Assembly: GCF_000003815.2 (NCBI RefSeq)
Contig: NC_049980.1
Coordinates: 596,687 to 660,216, forward strand
Origin: Branchiostoma floridae
Lineage: Eukaryota; Chordata; Leptocardii; Amphioxiformes; Branchiostomatidae
Length of the DNA stretch: 63,530 nucleotides
Direction: 5' to 3'
Below are positions 1 through 32,213 of this stretch, piece after piece. The number at the start of each line of letters is the position of its first letter. Position 1 is the first letter of the stretch. A program made the translations under genes and the position numbers. The notes beneath the pieces were generated by a model, which saw only the letters and a list, made by a program, of their open reading frames with translations, was not told where the DNA came from and made no database searches.

Positions 1-609
1 GCAGTTATGATTCCAAATGGTATTTGTCACTATTACTACGTAGATGGCATGTATCATTTCCAAATACTAACAATTTGTACATAATTTCCTTACTTATTTA
101 CCTCTTGAATAAGACACATTTGTTATAGAATTATGTTTGCACCGGGGATAGGGTCATGAGAATACGGTCTATAAAACATCTGCTAAGCAGCAAAACATCA
201 ATAAAAGTTACGATTTTCTCACGAAAAATTACTGTTCAAACAAAATCACGTATTTTCATTAGAATTTTTATTTACTTGAAAAGTCCTAAGTATGTATAAA
301 ACATACAATTTAATATCAATTGTAGCGTGTAGACAATCACCATACTATTAACAACGACACTACTAGTAAAACTACTGTTACAGTAACAACAATATAACTA
401 ATAAAATAATGTTAAATAAAGTTGATAAAAAAGACACGGTACTGTGGCTTATAAGATGTATGTTACAGTTAATGTTACATGCAGGTAATGGTAAATATGT
501 ATGAAACTAAGATATAGTATATTTCAGCAAAGTTACACATTGCGATGTTGTGTTCGGTAACTGGAGGTATTAAACAGCGAGCCTGACATTTGTAAGTATG
601 CTCTGTTTC

Positions 610-803
610 TTCTCCGTTGATTTTTTAAACATAGTTTTTAGACAAATTAAATTGACGAATGGTGGTTTCAAACTGCACCACTATCAAAACATTGCAATCT
701 CAAACCACTGTCCGTCCACGTGATATCCCAAAATACCAGATTCATAAAACAACGGATATAGGCTACTCCGCGGATAAAGGTGAACTAGCGGTATCAGTGT
801 CCC
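610..803. mobile_element. MITE of the GTTCACCTTTATCC family, left-arm copy
   Basis: The terminal part GCGGATAAAGGTGAACTAGCG at 777-797 matches the ends of the elements at 29548-29773, 42498-42718 and 47161-47395. It sits just past the copy A stop codon, the same place as the copy next to the copy B stop, so the insertion predates the duplication. The far end is not clear. Confidence 0.65.
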
Positions 804-835
804 CTGTTCACAAACTGTTGCAAGATGTTGCGCGT

Positions 836-11576
<10,741 letters not shown>

Positions 11577-11665
11577 CTTGTTTTGAGTGACCCTTGCACC
11601 TCTAGTGACCTCAAGATGCCTAGAGACTTTGGCGATTGGCTACTGATTAATCAAAACAAGTCACA

Positions 11666-12438
11666 CTATAGAATCTTATCTTCAGATCATTGGAGGCTTG
11701 CTGACATGATTAGCCTTTAACAGAAATAAAACAGAAGTGCAGTGGATGACACTGGATGACAGAATAAAAACGCCCAAACTTTGCATGATGTTAAAAGATA
11801 TGACTGATAAACTGGTAGACGTATCGTCGGATGCCAGTTCAGAAAAGAAACACAGAAATAGTAATGCCTTAAAGTACTTGAGTTACCGATCTAGAATTGA
11901 AGTCTTCAAACCTTGTGCCCTGACCTTGGGTAAGTCTATTTACACGACGGTGGACTGCCGCCCACCGAGCCTCTTTTGCTAATCTGTCAAAACGTGTGCC
12001 AAAATCATGTACAGGTTTGGTGCGCCATTGTGCACACTTGCCACCCAGAGCCGTAGTTTTTATTTTTATTTATACTTGGGATAAGGTAGCCAAAAGAAAT
12101 GATCAATGTACATATAACGGTTACCTGTGATGTTGGTACCATTGATTTAAATCCAAGTTGAGAAAACTTGAGAGCAAATATTTGCCTAAGGACTTAACAG
12201 GGATAGCGTGGAATACACGTCATATAGGCCCTGTATTTGGCCATTCACTAGCACCAAGGTAAGAAAGACCATTTGTGGTCTGACAAGCAAGATTTAAACG
12301 CTTGTTTTGGCACCGAATAAATGGGCCCCAAAGGCTAGTGTGGTTAATGATTACATGACAAGTTAATATATAACGTCATCTGGACACTTCCTACACGGAG
12401 GCAAGTCTTATAGTCAACATGAATGGTCGTGATAATAA
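11666..12438. other. Spacer next to the copy A promoter, nothing recognised
   Basis: Start of the 7.5 kb spacer between the divergent FLVCR genes. No credible coding exon, RNA gene or repeat was seen. The first few hundred bases should hold the copy A promoter, but no TATA box or obvious initiator was identified. Confidence 0.5.
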
Positions 12439-12783
12439 CAGGGCTCTAGCCAGTGTCCGTTTTTCCGTCAATTGCGTCTGTCGGAAACATTTCAAAACCA
12501 ATCCGTCAACCTTGATGGACAAAAATCCTTGGTGGAAGCTATAGGCGGCATGGGGACGCTGTCCACAACTGTAAAAGTAAGCCACACACTGTTTGTTTTG
12601 CTAATGTTATGATTGTTGACAATGTGTTTCGGCGCCCTTTCGCATACGATAATCTCATTAAAACCTGTTTTTCAAGGTCTCAATGGCAACATATAATTTT
12701 CTCATGGGGAAATTTTGTTTTCGCGGTTTTCCCGACGATTGGAATTGGCTGATGGTAAAAAATTCGAGCTGGCTAGAGCCCTA
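12439..12783. mobile_element. hAT-type MITE with 8-bp target duplication
   Basis: The ends CAGGGCTCTAGCCAG... and ...CTGGCTAGAGCCCTA are flanked by GATAATAA (left) and GATAATAC (right), 7 of 8 identical, the hAT hallmark. The element is 345 bp, non-coding. The ends resemble those of the element at 25959-26320. Confidence 0.75.
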
Positions 12784-13129
12784 GATAATACCGAGGATGT
12801 CCTTGTAGTGCAAACTGTAGTGCTACCGTTAATGATCGTTTTCGACAAGTTTGCTAGTACGTTTTTATAAATTTTACTCACATATGTAACATCTTTGCAG
12901 TTTCTTTATCTTATTTCATTTGATGTAACCAATGAGGTTATAACTTCCTTTGTGTAACGCTGTTTCGTTCGTACATGTTCTTATTACAATAAAGTTTTGT
13001 TATTGTTCTTGTTTATTTTCTGACTTCTTTAACCATCCCTAGAATTTCTTTTCTTTATCCTTTGAATAAAAAGATTGATTAGTTTGCTGTTCCCCCTTTT
13101 GTTAATTTTTTTCTTATTGTGGGGTGGGG

Positions 13130-13875
13130 ACGACTAGCGTTTAGAATCATAACTGCAGTACACAGGTACAATATTGGCTGCAATGATATTTCAAACTGCT
13201 AGTCGGCGGTTCGGAACCGTCAATAGTTGAATAGCCCTTGGCCTTGGTGCTGAAGCGGTTCTATTAACCGTCCCTACCCTGGTAGCATTTCTACGACAAA
13301 GCACTGGGGAGTCTTTACAAAAAATATACATGTTTCTGTTTGTTCCTTTTGAACGATGCAGTTATTTCGCAATGGTTAAGATGAACAATTTGAGATAAGG
13401 CCACGGCAAGTAAATCTTTTGGATGATATCAGAACGCTCATAAATTTTCACCTGATTTTGACAAATAAATTTTCCCTTCGGAGACAGAGGAAGTACCAAT
13501 AGGGGAAGATTTGTCTTGTGGTAGCCTTGACTGTAGTTGTAGAAGTGACACTAGTGAGGTACATGCAGCCATGACAGTAGTTGTATAGAAGTGAAACTAG
13601 CTCGATAGTAAAAATGGCACCAATGTATTTGACATGGAACCTTCGCGCAGCTCGTAAATAAAAAAGAATACGATTAGAAAAACAACTAGTTGTCTCTGAT
13701 GCCATGTGTTTTTGCTTCAATTATTGTTACAGTGTCTATTTCAAACTTTCTTGTTTTCCTGTCCCGTACCCATGTTTCGCTTTCCGGAATACAGTTACAA
13801 TCTGAAGAGGGTACCATCCATAAATTTTACTTGTTGAGGACTAAAGCGTGTTTCGCCTTCCAACACTTCAGCCGT
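13130..13875 (+). repeat. Dispersed repeat, longest copy
   Basis: Begins GGGGACGACTAGCGTTTAGA, includes CTAGTCGGCGGTTCGGAACC, CCTGATTTTGACAAATAAAT and GATGCCATGTGTTTTTGCTT, and ends at a TACCATCCATAAATTTTA segment. Parts recur in the same order at 18722-19130, and the middle part recurs at 30177-30415 and 25740-25905. There is no coding capacity. It is probably a non-autonomous transposon whose ends I could not fix. Confidence 0.65.
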
Positions 13876-13879
13876 TAAC

Positions 13880-14700
13880 TATTAAAAAAATTATTTTGCA
13901 CAATGGGATCAGTGAACAACTTTGATCTTTATTTGCACTCTGGGACCAATGGGCCATTGTAATGTGCACTTTTAATTAAACATTTTAAACAATGTACACA
14001 AATTACCAATGAAATTAATACATTATAAAACAACCAAATATACAGTTAGTTAGAATACAATCAATATAAGGGCAGAGCTAAAATCATAATCAAAATATTA
14101 ACTTAAATGTTAATGTACAACTCAGTCACACGACAAAGGTGAAATCATAAAACCTAAACAAGAACATATAATATGAAAGTGCATTCATTCAAGCAAGATG
14201 AGAACTCAATGTGGGAAGCCTCAAGTCATTACACCGCATATACTCAAGTTGATGTTTTTGAAATGTTTTCCATCTGCAGTAAGAAAGAAAAAGTGTCGTG
14301 AACAGTTTGTTATTTTTTTTCTGTCTACAGATGGGAACTACGCATATGTTTCTAGCCACAAACTAAAATTAACAGTTTTTTTTTTAAATCAAGCTTTCTG
14401 AGAATCATTTACGCTTTCTGTCAATAACTTTTAACGGTTTAATGGCAAAAAAATCCACTCTCAGGTGATCAATTAAACGACTTTACTTACTAATAGATCA
14501 TAATATTTGGACATCAGTTGCATTTTATTCTCTTGTATTTTGTAGAGAATTAGAAGCAGGCTAATTTTTTACATATTGTCAACCTGATTCCACAATTAAT
14601 TACATCAATTATATAACTTGTAATGTTAGTCAGAGATTCAAACAGACTCAGCCCATCATTTTAGGCCGTAGATTCACCGTGGCAGAATGATACTTACAAG
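13880..14700. other. AT-rich spacer with a LINE-tail-like segment
   Basis: The segment 13918-14040 (CTTTATTTGCACTCTGGG... and ...CATTTTAAACAATGTACACA) resembles the inverted 3' tails seen at 37452 and 63238. The rest is AT-rich without coding signal. Confidence 0.4.
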
Positions 14701-14719
14701 CACGTTAATGGTTCCCAGT

Positions 14720-15350
14720 ACGCATGTCCAGCGACAGGAATTGTGGGTAATACGTCAAGGGGGACGGCCCCTGAGACATAAACAAAACATATCTGGGCCT
14801 TTATATGCAAATGAAGACAGTATTCGAGACTAGGAGTGGGTACCGGTACGGTGTACGGTGTACTGGTACAAAACCTTTTTCTTTCATGGACCGGTCCAGA
14901 TAAAACGGACCTGGAAAAAGCAACGACAGTGGACCACATTTTGAACCGATAAAAAAAAAACAGCCGTTCACGTTTTTTGGGGGGAACTTACAAAAAAGGA
15001 CATTAAAGTTGATCGTCATTTCAACGAAGTTTCTACAGTCAGACTTGGTCCAAAAGAGAGGCAGTTGGTGTTATTAACATGGAGATATGGGATCCGGATA
15101 CTCCACAAAACAGATTGCTTTGTGGAGAAATGTGCTCTCGTTTTGAGTATCGCCCAATCTCAAGATTTCACAAATAATCAGGTCCAGGTTTATGTCCTTG
15201 CCGGGTCCAGGTCCTCTTGACGGGGACCGTACCTGGACCTGAATTTTGTAAACGGGTACCCATCCCTACTCGATACGAGTAGCTAGTGTTTACAAAACGG
15301 GGGCTTTCGCGTTAACAAATTACCCACAATTCCTGTCGCTGCGCATGCGT
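14720..15350. mobile_element. MITE with 32-bp inverted ends, hosting a nested MITE
   Basis: The left end ACGCATGTCCAGCGACAGGA and the right end TCCTGTCGCTGCGCATGCGT are inverted repeats matching at about 30 of 32 positions, running on to TTGTGGGTAAT. A second element lies inside, at about 14829-15272, with ends TAGGAGTGGGTACC/GGTACCCATCCCTAC and GGTCCAGGTCC-rich interior. Relatives of the inner family occur at about 28705-28800 and 57195-57235. Confidence 0.7.
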
Positions 15351-15753
15351 CATTGGAATCACGAACCTGCTTTTTTTTAAGCAAACTTGACCTTGGATTT
15401 TTTTCGGCTCATACAATAAAACTAGTCAAGATATAAAACCTTACCAAGTTTTAGAGCAGAAATCCAAATGGTTCCTGAGATATGGCCAACTTTGCACTTC
15501 GACGCCTAGCACAGGTGTCGGCCCCGTACAAGGGCTATCTGAGGGGCCGCTAATTGGTCTCATTATCTCAACAAATCTAATATTCTGGTTGACTTTTTCT
15601 TCTACAAAGAGCTTGTCAGACCTTATTCTAACGTTCTGAGTGATTAGCGTTGGGGGTTACTCTTTTTTTTCGGCGGAAAAAGGGGGGGGGGTAGAGCGGG
15701 TATTGGCTCACACTAAGTCCTATACTTAAGCATAGGGCGCGGTCCTGGCGGCC
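15351..15753. other. Spacer sequence, nothing recognised
   Basis: No gene signal. Contains a G-run (GGGGGGGGGTAG near 15684) and a GC-rich stretch leading to the RFX-type palindrome. Confidence 0.4.
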
Positions 15754-15767
15754 GTTGCCATGGTAAC
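15754..15767. promoter_or_regulatory. RFX-type X-box palindrome GTTGCCATGGTAAC
   Basis: A full match to the RFX consensus GTNRCC-N2-RGYAAC, in a GC-rich context 200 bp before the TGACGTCA array. Function in either FLVCR promoter is inference. Such palindromes can also ride inside repeats. Confidence 0.5.
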
Positions 15768-15966
15768 GGCGGGTCTGACGGTGACAAAAATGTTATAGTT
15801 CAAGTCATACAACGTCAGTACCTAACATATCAGTCAAATTCAGAGCTATGTCCAGTATCAGGGTGAAGTGCACGAAGTTAGGGTGTACGAAGTTGTACGA
15901 AGTTGTACTAAGTTACAACCGTTTCCCACTGGCTTTGATGCTATATCGGGAGTCACAGATGACGTT

Positions 15967-16470
15967 ACGTGACGTCATCTAACTTTGGACAGTGGGCAGG
16001 GTAGGTCAACAAGTGTGCAAAGTTGTCCTAAGTTGTGCAAAGTTACGTGACGTCATCTAACTTTGGACAGTGGGCAGGGTAGGTCAACAAGTGTGCAAAG
16101 TTGTCCTAAGTTGTGCAAAGTTACATGACGTCATCTAACTTTGGACAGTGGGCAGGGTAGGTCAACAAGTGTGCAAAGTTGTCCTAAGTTGTGCAAAGTT
16201 ACGTGACGTCATCTAACTTTGGACAGTGGGCAGGGTAGGTCAACAAGTGTGCAAAGTTGTCCTAAGTTGTGCAAAGTTACGTGACGTCATCTAACTTTGG
16301 ACAGTGGGCAGGGTAGGTCAACAAGTGTGCAAAGTTGTCCTAAGTTGTGCAAAGTTACGTGACGTCATCTAACTTTGGACAGTGGGCAGGGTAGGTCAAC
16401 AAGTGTGCAAAGTTGTCCTAAGTTGTGCAAAGTTACGTGACGTCATCTAACTTTGGACAGTGGGCAGGGT
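15967..16470. repeat. 78-bp minisatellite carrying perfect TGACGTCA (CRE) sites
   Basis: Units start at 15967, 16045, 16123, 16201, 16279, 16357 and 16435 (the last partial), nearly identical and exactly 78 bp apart. Each holds TGACGTCA, the CREB/ATF consensus, plus CTAACTTTGGACAGTGGGCA and two GTGCAAAGTTGT segments. Degenerate AAGTTGTAC units precede it from about 15868. It lies in the spacer, 4.4 kb upstream of the copy A start and 2.8 kb upstream of the copy B start. Confidence 0.95.
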
Positions 16471-16499
16471 TGTCCGTCCCTTGGGAATTCCCACTGTGG

Positions 16500-16985
16500 T
16501 TAAAGGTAGCAGAACACAGTTTTTCGCCTATGGGGAATTACATGGTTAAGGACCCCAAAGTGAGGTGGTTCAACGACTAAAAAATATGTCAGGGTGCAAA
16601 ATTAATTAAGAAGAATTCGACATGTTGGAGTTGAGGGTATAATGTACAACATATGTGAAAATGAGATAAAGTTTGCCTGCTCGTTTTCCCAGAAAGAACA
16701 CTTTGAAATGACCCCCAGCGGAGGTCACCATACTGCAGCCGACACACGGAAGTAGCGGCAACCGGATTCGTGCGCGAAATTCTACCCAGCCAAACAAACA
16801 TCGTAACCCAACTCATACAGCCTCAAAACTTACGTATTCCTCTACTATTCACCACAGTTTCCGACTCGCTGACGTGCACAGAAAAATTCCTATGGCTTTT
16901 CAAGAACTGCGACGACCTATTTTGTGCCCGATCTACTTATGTCCACGGGGGTCGCCCATAAATACTGTGTTATGCGACCTTAATT
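16500..16985 (+). repeat. ~480-bp dispersed repeat, copy 1
   Basis: Shares with 61740-62200, in the same orientation, AGAACACAGTTTTTCGCCTA, CATGGTTAAGGACCCCAAAG, CCAGCGGAGGTCA and GATAAATACTGTGTTATG, in the same order and spacing. Neither copy has a long open frame. The nature is unknown; no inverted ends were found. Confidence 0.75.
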
Positions 16986-17039
16986 ATATCAAACCTATAT
17001 TTGAACGAAATCGTCGTCTCTTTTCCGCACATCACCTCT

Positions 17040-17368
17040 GGCAAATACAACCCTTTTGAACAAGTACATCATCATTAGTGAAAACCGGTAGAAGTTGAGA
17101 ATGTCAAAAAATGAATCGTGTGGAGGTTGCAATGTAGACAGGGGGCCAGGCAATCTTTTGCAAATCGCCTTTTTTTGTACCACATGTGATAGTTGTACCA
17201 GAGAGTAGGAATGGTTGCCACACGGCACAGGAAGAAGACTGCAGTTATCAAAAAACCAGTGACGGTGTACAGTCGACTTGTCTTCTCACCGAGAATGTTT
17301 GATAGAGCCCTGGATGGGAGGACAACAATTCCACAAGGTGTCATTAGAAAAGTACGGAAACTCAACAC
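17040..17368 (-). pseudogene. TLC-domain protein fragment (TLCD4-like), frameshifted
   Basis: The minus-strand frame from 17368 reads FRTFLMTPCGIVVLPSRALS, then LYTVTGFLITAVFFLCRVAT and IPTLWYNYH, resembling the C-terminal half of TLC (TRAM/LAG1/CLN8) membrane proteins, closest in style to TLCD4/TMEM56. The continuation of the domain appears in another frame as SFFDILNFYRFSLMMMYLFKR, so a frameshift lies at about 17120-17160. No introns or upstream exons are seen. It is probably a broken gene fragment, possibly a retrocopy. The assignment is by motif memory only. Confidence 0.5.
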
Positions 17369-17444
17369 AAAGAAGGACAGAAGGAGCCATCCCCCTCTTG
17401 CAGTCTGTACTTATTCTCTCTGCTCTGGCATATCTTTCGCTCTT

Positions 17445-17592
17445 TTTGATTGGCCAATGCCTGCATATCCCTTGCTTTCTTGTGTGTATTGCTCCTTCTG
17501 ATTGGTCAGAGTCAATCGACAACTGTGCAGGTTTGGCCGGACACGCCGGCTTGGCCGGAAATTATATGTTAACAGGGCCTTCTGATTGGTCC
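17445..17592 (-). promoter_or_regulatory. Three CCAAT boxes
   Basis: TTTTGATTGGCCAAT (about 17445), TTCTGATTGGTCAG (about 17497) and TTCTGATTGGTCCG (about 17580) give CCAAT on the minus strand at ~52 and ~83 bp spacing. They sit 80-220 bp upstream of the TLC-like frame, where a promoter would be. NF-Y binding is inferred. Confidence 0.35.
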
Positions 17593-17659
17593 GCGGGGCC
17601 TGGCTATATGATAATATACAATAACACGCCAGAAAGTGTCCCCCCAAACAGCCCGTGAA

Positions 17660-18721
17660 TTACCAGGAAGATCCCGTTTTTTTTACGTGTGACCCAAACA
17701 TAACGTGGCGTCAATGAATGCTCTGAAATGATCCAGGCAGTGCATTTAGAATGATTAAGCACAAAAAAAACGTATTGCATTAGATGTACATGACATAATT
17801 CATGTACCTCAAGTGCAAAAGGGACTGAACGCTTCAAACGCCAGAAATCCGGTGTAAGAATATCAATCTCAAAAATGTCTCAAAAATTCAAGCAAAAATT
17901 TGCGTGCCCCACGTTTTTCCAAGATTTCTTGGGGACAAATGATTTTCTTCCTGGAAGATGAATTTTCTGTGAGGAAGAAAAACAAAGTAAATAAGAAAAA
18001 AAAATTGGTGGTGTAGAAGCCAGTGTATAAAAATTGTTCTATTTGCGACTTAGGTGACACTCACCTTGGATATTTCGTTGCTAAGACAATATATGACAGT
18101 ATATGTTTTCCGATGTATACACTTCGCATTCTATGACATAAGTATCCGTTTGTTGATATTTTTTTTCAATCTACGGCATTTATGCCAAAAAGTGCCAGCG
18201 CCAACTTTGACCTCCTATAGCTCCCAAACGGCTTGTGCTAGAACAACCAAACTTGGTGAGTTTTCCTAAAATACTGTTAGCAACAATTCTTGAAAAATTG
18301 GATAAGTTTACAGTTTTTCGTGTTGCCATGGCAACGGGTGTCTGAAAGGCAAATTTTTACAAAAATCACTAATTTTGGTTTAAACAATGGGATATTCTTT
18401 CTAAACTAAACTTCTTTTTGTATATCTTTAATATCTAACACATCTAAGTTAAACATTTATGATTAAATATTCATAAATTATGCTAAGGAGATGATGTAAT
18501 TAGTCAAAATCCAAGATGGCCGACAATATCATGATGAAAAGTATAACAAGCTTATTTTCACTCAGATTTCATCACTAGTCGGTATTTTCTTACGGAAAAC
18601 GTTCATGTGAACGGTTTAGTCCATTTTATGGTGTTTTAGCGTTTTACTAGAAAAGCTATGTCCAGATATTACCAATTGTTTGTATTTGGAATGTCGCATT
18701 ATGCATACAGTATCTACGTAG
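17660..18721. other. AT-rich spacer containing a second RFX-type palindrome
   Basis: No coding signal. GTTGCCATGGCAAC, a perfect X-box palindrome, lies at 18322-18335, in a segment (GCCAACTTTGACCTCCTATA onward) that looks repeat-derived. Confidence 0.45.
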
Positions 18722-19130
18722 CAGTGGGGACGACCAGCGTTTGGAATCGCAACTGCTGTAAACTGGCGCAACACTTGCTACAATAATACTTTGAACTGCT
18801 AGTCGGCGCCTCTGAAGCGTCGATAGCTAAAGAAACTGTACACATTGCCTATCCAGGTATCTCTTATACGGCATAGTACGCTCGGCAGTCATTGCATTAA
18901 ACACATGTCGAATGTGACTTTCTTTTCGTCCTTGAATTTGAGAAATCTAAAAAAAAAAGGTTAAAAGACAAATTGTTGTCTGGGATGCCATGTGTTTTTG
19001 TATCAACTCTTGTTACACCGATTATGGTGTATATTCTAAACATTTCATTTTTACCATTTTTTTCGCCTTCCTGGATAAATTTTGAATGTGTATGTGGAGG
19101 ATGTCATCCATAAAATTTTCTTCTTGCGTT
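18722..19130 (+). repeat. Dispersed repeat, shortened copy of 13130-13875
   Basis: GGGGACGACCAGCGTTTGGA, CTGCTAGTCGGCGCC and GATGCCATGTGTTTTTGTAT follow the order of the longer copy, in the same orientation, with the middle deleted. Because it is direct, not inverted, it is not part of the inverted duplication. Confidence 0.6.
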
Positions 19131-19261
19131 AGGCCAGCTAAGTTAGTTACATCAGCCAGCCCCAAACGATCTAAAGTTCAAGTTGTTCAGTGTGACGTGT
19201 TTTGATTAATCAGTAGCCAATCGCCAAGGTCTAGGTGCAAGGGTCACTCAAACCAATTAAG

Positions 19262-29507
<10,246 letters not shown>

Positions 29508-29547
29508 ACGCACATCATCTTGCAACAGTTTATTGGCAGGGGCACTG

Positions 29548-29773
29548 GTAACTCTTGTTCACCTTTATCCGCGGGGTAACCTTTATCCGTTTTTTATTTT
29601 TTTTAAATATGATATTTAGGGTACGTCACATCAATTGACGGTAATTTCAAATGTCAGTATTCAAATATTGCAGTTTGAAAACACCGATCGTCGATTTGAT
29701 GTCCTTAAATACAATTATTTTTTAAAGATTACAAATAACGGTAACTCTTCGGATAAAGATGAACCAGCGTTAC
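29548..29773. mobile_element. MITE of the GTTCACCTTTATCC family, right-arm copy
   Basis: Left end GTTCACCTTTATCCGCGGGG, right end CGGATAAAGATGAACCAGCG, about 226 bp. It lies 40 bp past the copy B stop and matches the copy next to the copy A stop. Confidence 0.75.
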
Positions 29774-30176
29774 TGCTGTAGGAAGACGAACATTACCTAA
29801 GTATCAGACTCACTTTTGTACCTTACAGTACAGAACAAAACATTTCCTAATGCGTAACTTTGCTGAAATAAACTATATCTTAGTTTCATACATATTTACC
29901 AATATCTACACGCAACGGTTACATATATCTTTATAAGCCACAGTGCAGTGTCTTTTTTATCAACTTTATTTACGATTATTCTATTAGTCATTTTGTTGTT
30001 ACTGTAACAGTATTTTTACTAGTTTCGTTGGTAATAGTATGGTGATTGTCTGCACGCTACAACTTATATTACAAATCTATTTGTATGCTTTATATATACG
30101 TATGACTTCTCACCTAAATAAAAATTCTAATGACAATACTTAATTTCGTTTGAAGGGTAATTTTTGTCAGAATATT

Positions 30177-30415
30177 TTGCAAAAATATATATGTTTTCTG
30201 TTTGTCCCTTTTAAACGATGCAGTTCTTTCGAAATGGTTAAGATAAACAATTTGAGATAAGGCCACAGCAAGTAAATCTTATGGATGACATCAGCACGCT
30301 CATTAATATTCGCCTGATTTTGACAAATAAATTTTCCCTCCGGAGATGGTCAACATGACAAGGAAATTACCAAAATGGGAAGATTTGTCTTGTGGTACAA
30401 TTGACTGTAGGAGAC
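30177..30415 (+). repeat. Dispersed repeat, third copy
   Basis: AACGATGCAGTTCTTTCGAA, GAACAATTTGAGATAAGGCC-like text and GCCTGATTTTGACAAATAAA match 13320-13530 closely. It marks the outer limit of the right duplication arm. Confidence 0.65.
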
Positions 30416-30477
30416 ATCAGGGGGAGTCGGAAGAGACAAAGACAAGCCATGAACCAAAGTTTGCTCGTGTAACGCAA

Positions 30478-30652
30478 GATCGGCGGGGTAACCTATTTCC
30501 GTTGTATTGACAAACAGGGAATCTATGGAGATCAATTCAACGGTGGTGTCAAATTGCCTGTTTGAAACCACAGTTCATCGACTTCATTTTCAATTCCCTT
30601 TATAATACGCTAACCCCTTGGATAAAGGTGAACTAACGTTATATGTTTAGGC
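30478..30652. mobile_element. Diverged MITE of the GTTCACCTTTATCC family
   Basis: The right end GGATAAAGGTGAACTAACGT is clear; the left end (GGCGGGGTAACCTATTTCCG) is eroded. Confidence 0.55.
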
Positions 30653-32030
30653 CACTGACGCACGTTTGATGTATAATTTGATAACTGTGAATTGTTTAAA
30701 AGGGAATTTACGTAACAAAAAAAATTGTTTACTGATGATCTGTTTGCGTTAAAATTCCCTTAACCGACGTAGGGAATACAACTTCATAGTATTATTATGT
30801 ACGATTGTCTATCCAAATAGACAATTGGGCTTCCTTGTAAGAAATTGTCGTTGAATTCGCAAGTTTGTTGGCACTGTGACCTGATATTTTATTGGACCCG
30901 ATCTCTCTCTATATATATAACATTAAAGTGTAAATGAGAGAGTCTTAGAGTATAAAACCTTTAATTGATTACAGTACACCTTCAGTCGAGTCGACCTTCT
31001 AATTGCTCTTGATATTTTGTATTGAACCTGCAATACTTTCAACTTTAATTCATCTCATCTCTATCAATGTTAGAAATTACATAGAATGTAACAGAATTAG
31101 CTGTAATACAACGCTAACATGGAGATGTACTGTACAATCAACGGCATATCTGACATATCTTCAATAAAAAGCAACATGCCTCAAAAGTATGATTGGACTG
31201 GTATGTTTCTCGATCTAAATGACGTATTATTATGTAAACTTAGGCTGGTAGACAGAAAGGTATCACAGCATACAGATCTTTTCCTTATTAGGGCATACTA
31301 TTCGTTACGATCTTGACAAATGAACATCAGGGTTGCTAACACGATAGTGTGCATACTGAACCATGAAATGGGACCACAAAAGTTCCATTGTGTACAACAC
31401 ATCAAATCCATATAACTTCAACATAAACAAATGTAAGATGTCACTGTACATACCTATAAACGGACGAAACCTACTCTCCAAACAGAGGTTGTTGGGTAAG
31501 ACTTTGACCCTTTTCTCATATCTCTTGTTTCTGTCAGCAGCACCCAAACAACGGACAGAACGGGAGATATGAGAAAAAAATGTCACAATCCTTTCCATTA
31601 ACCTCTGCTCGGAGATTACATGGAACGGGTCTCACTAAAGACCGAAAAAAAGCAAAAACTACCGAAAACAACTTGAAATTACCGAAAACAACCGAAAACA
31701 ACTCAACTTAACCATAAACAGCAGATATTCATTTCAATTGGTTATTATTTAATAATTTTGATTTGATTTTGGACAGAAGTTAGGTTAGGACGGATGAATT
31801 TGTTTGACGACCCATGTTATTAATATAATATCACTAAGAATAGAGTCAACGATCTCCTTTGCCTGTTCCAATATATTAATGTTCGAATTCAGATTCACAG
31901 ATTCTTTCATCAACGGGGACTGCTTGGTCAACTCGCAAAGTCATCAATGGATATCTATACTACTAATACTTGGCATCTACTAGTAATTAACAAGTACCGT
32001 ACCTACGCGGTGATTTCAAAACACGCTTGA
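30653..32030. other. Intergenic sequence with one small hairpin
   Basis: AT-rich and without coding signal. An imperfect hairpin at 31511-31576 pairs TTTTCTCATATCTCTTG with CGGGAGATATGAGAAAA around an 18-base loop. A stretch of ACCGAAAACAAC repeats lies at about 31645-31715. Confidence 0.45.
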
Positions 32031-32213
32031 CGGCCGCCGACTCTGGCCGGCCGGCGGCCCGCCAAATCTGGCGGACACTGCCTAACCAACGACGACAACA
32101 ACCCAGTTGTTACTGCTGTCGTGAATATTATAAGGAGGCCGGGAAAGCCATACAGGCGGCGAGCAACGAGAGAAAACGTAGCGGGAACCACCATACTCCG
32201 GAAGCAGGACCAA

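Noticed and set aside
13130-19130. Repeats at 13130 and 18722 as part of the inverted duplication
   Set aside because: They are in the same orientation, so they are independent dispersed copies.
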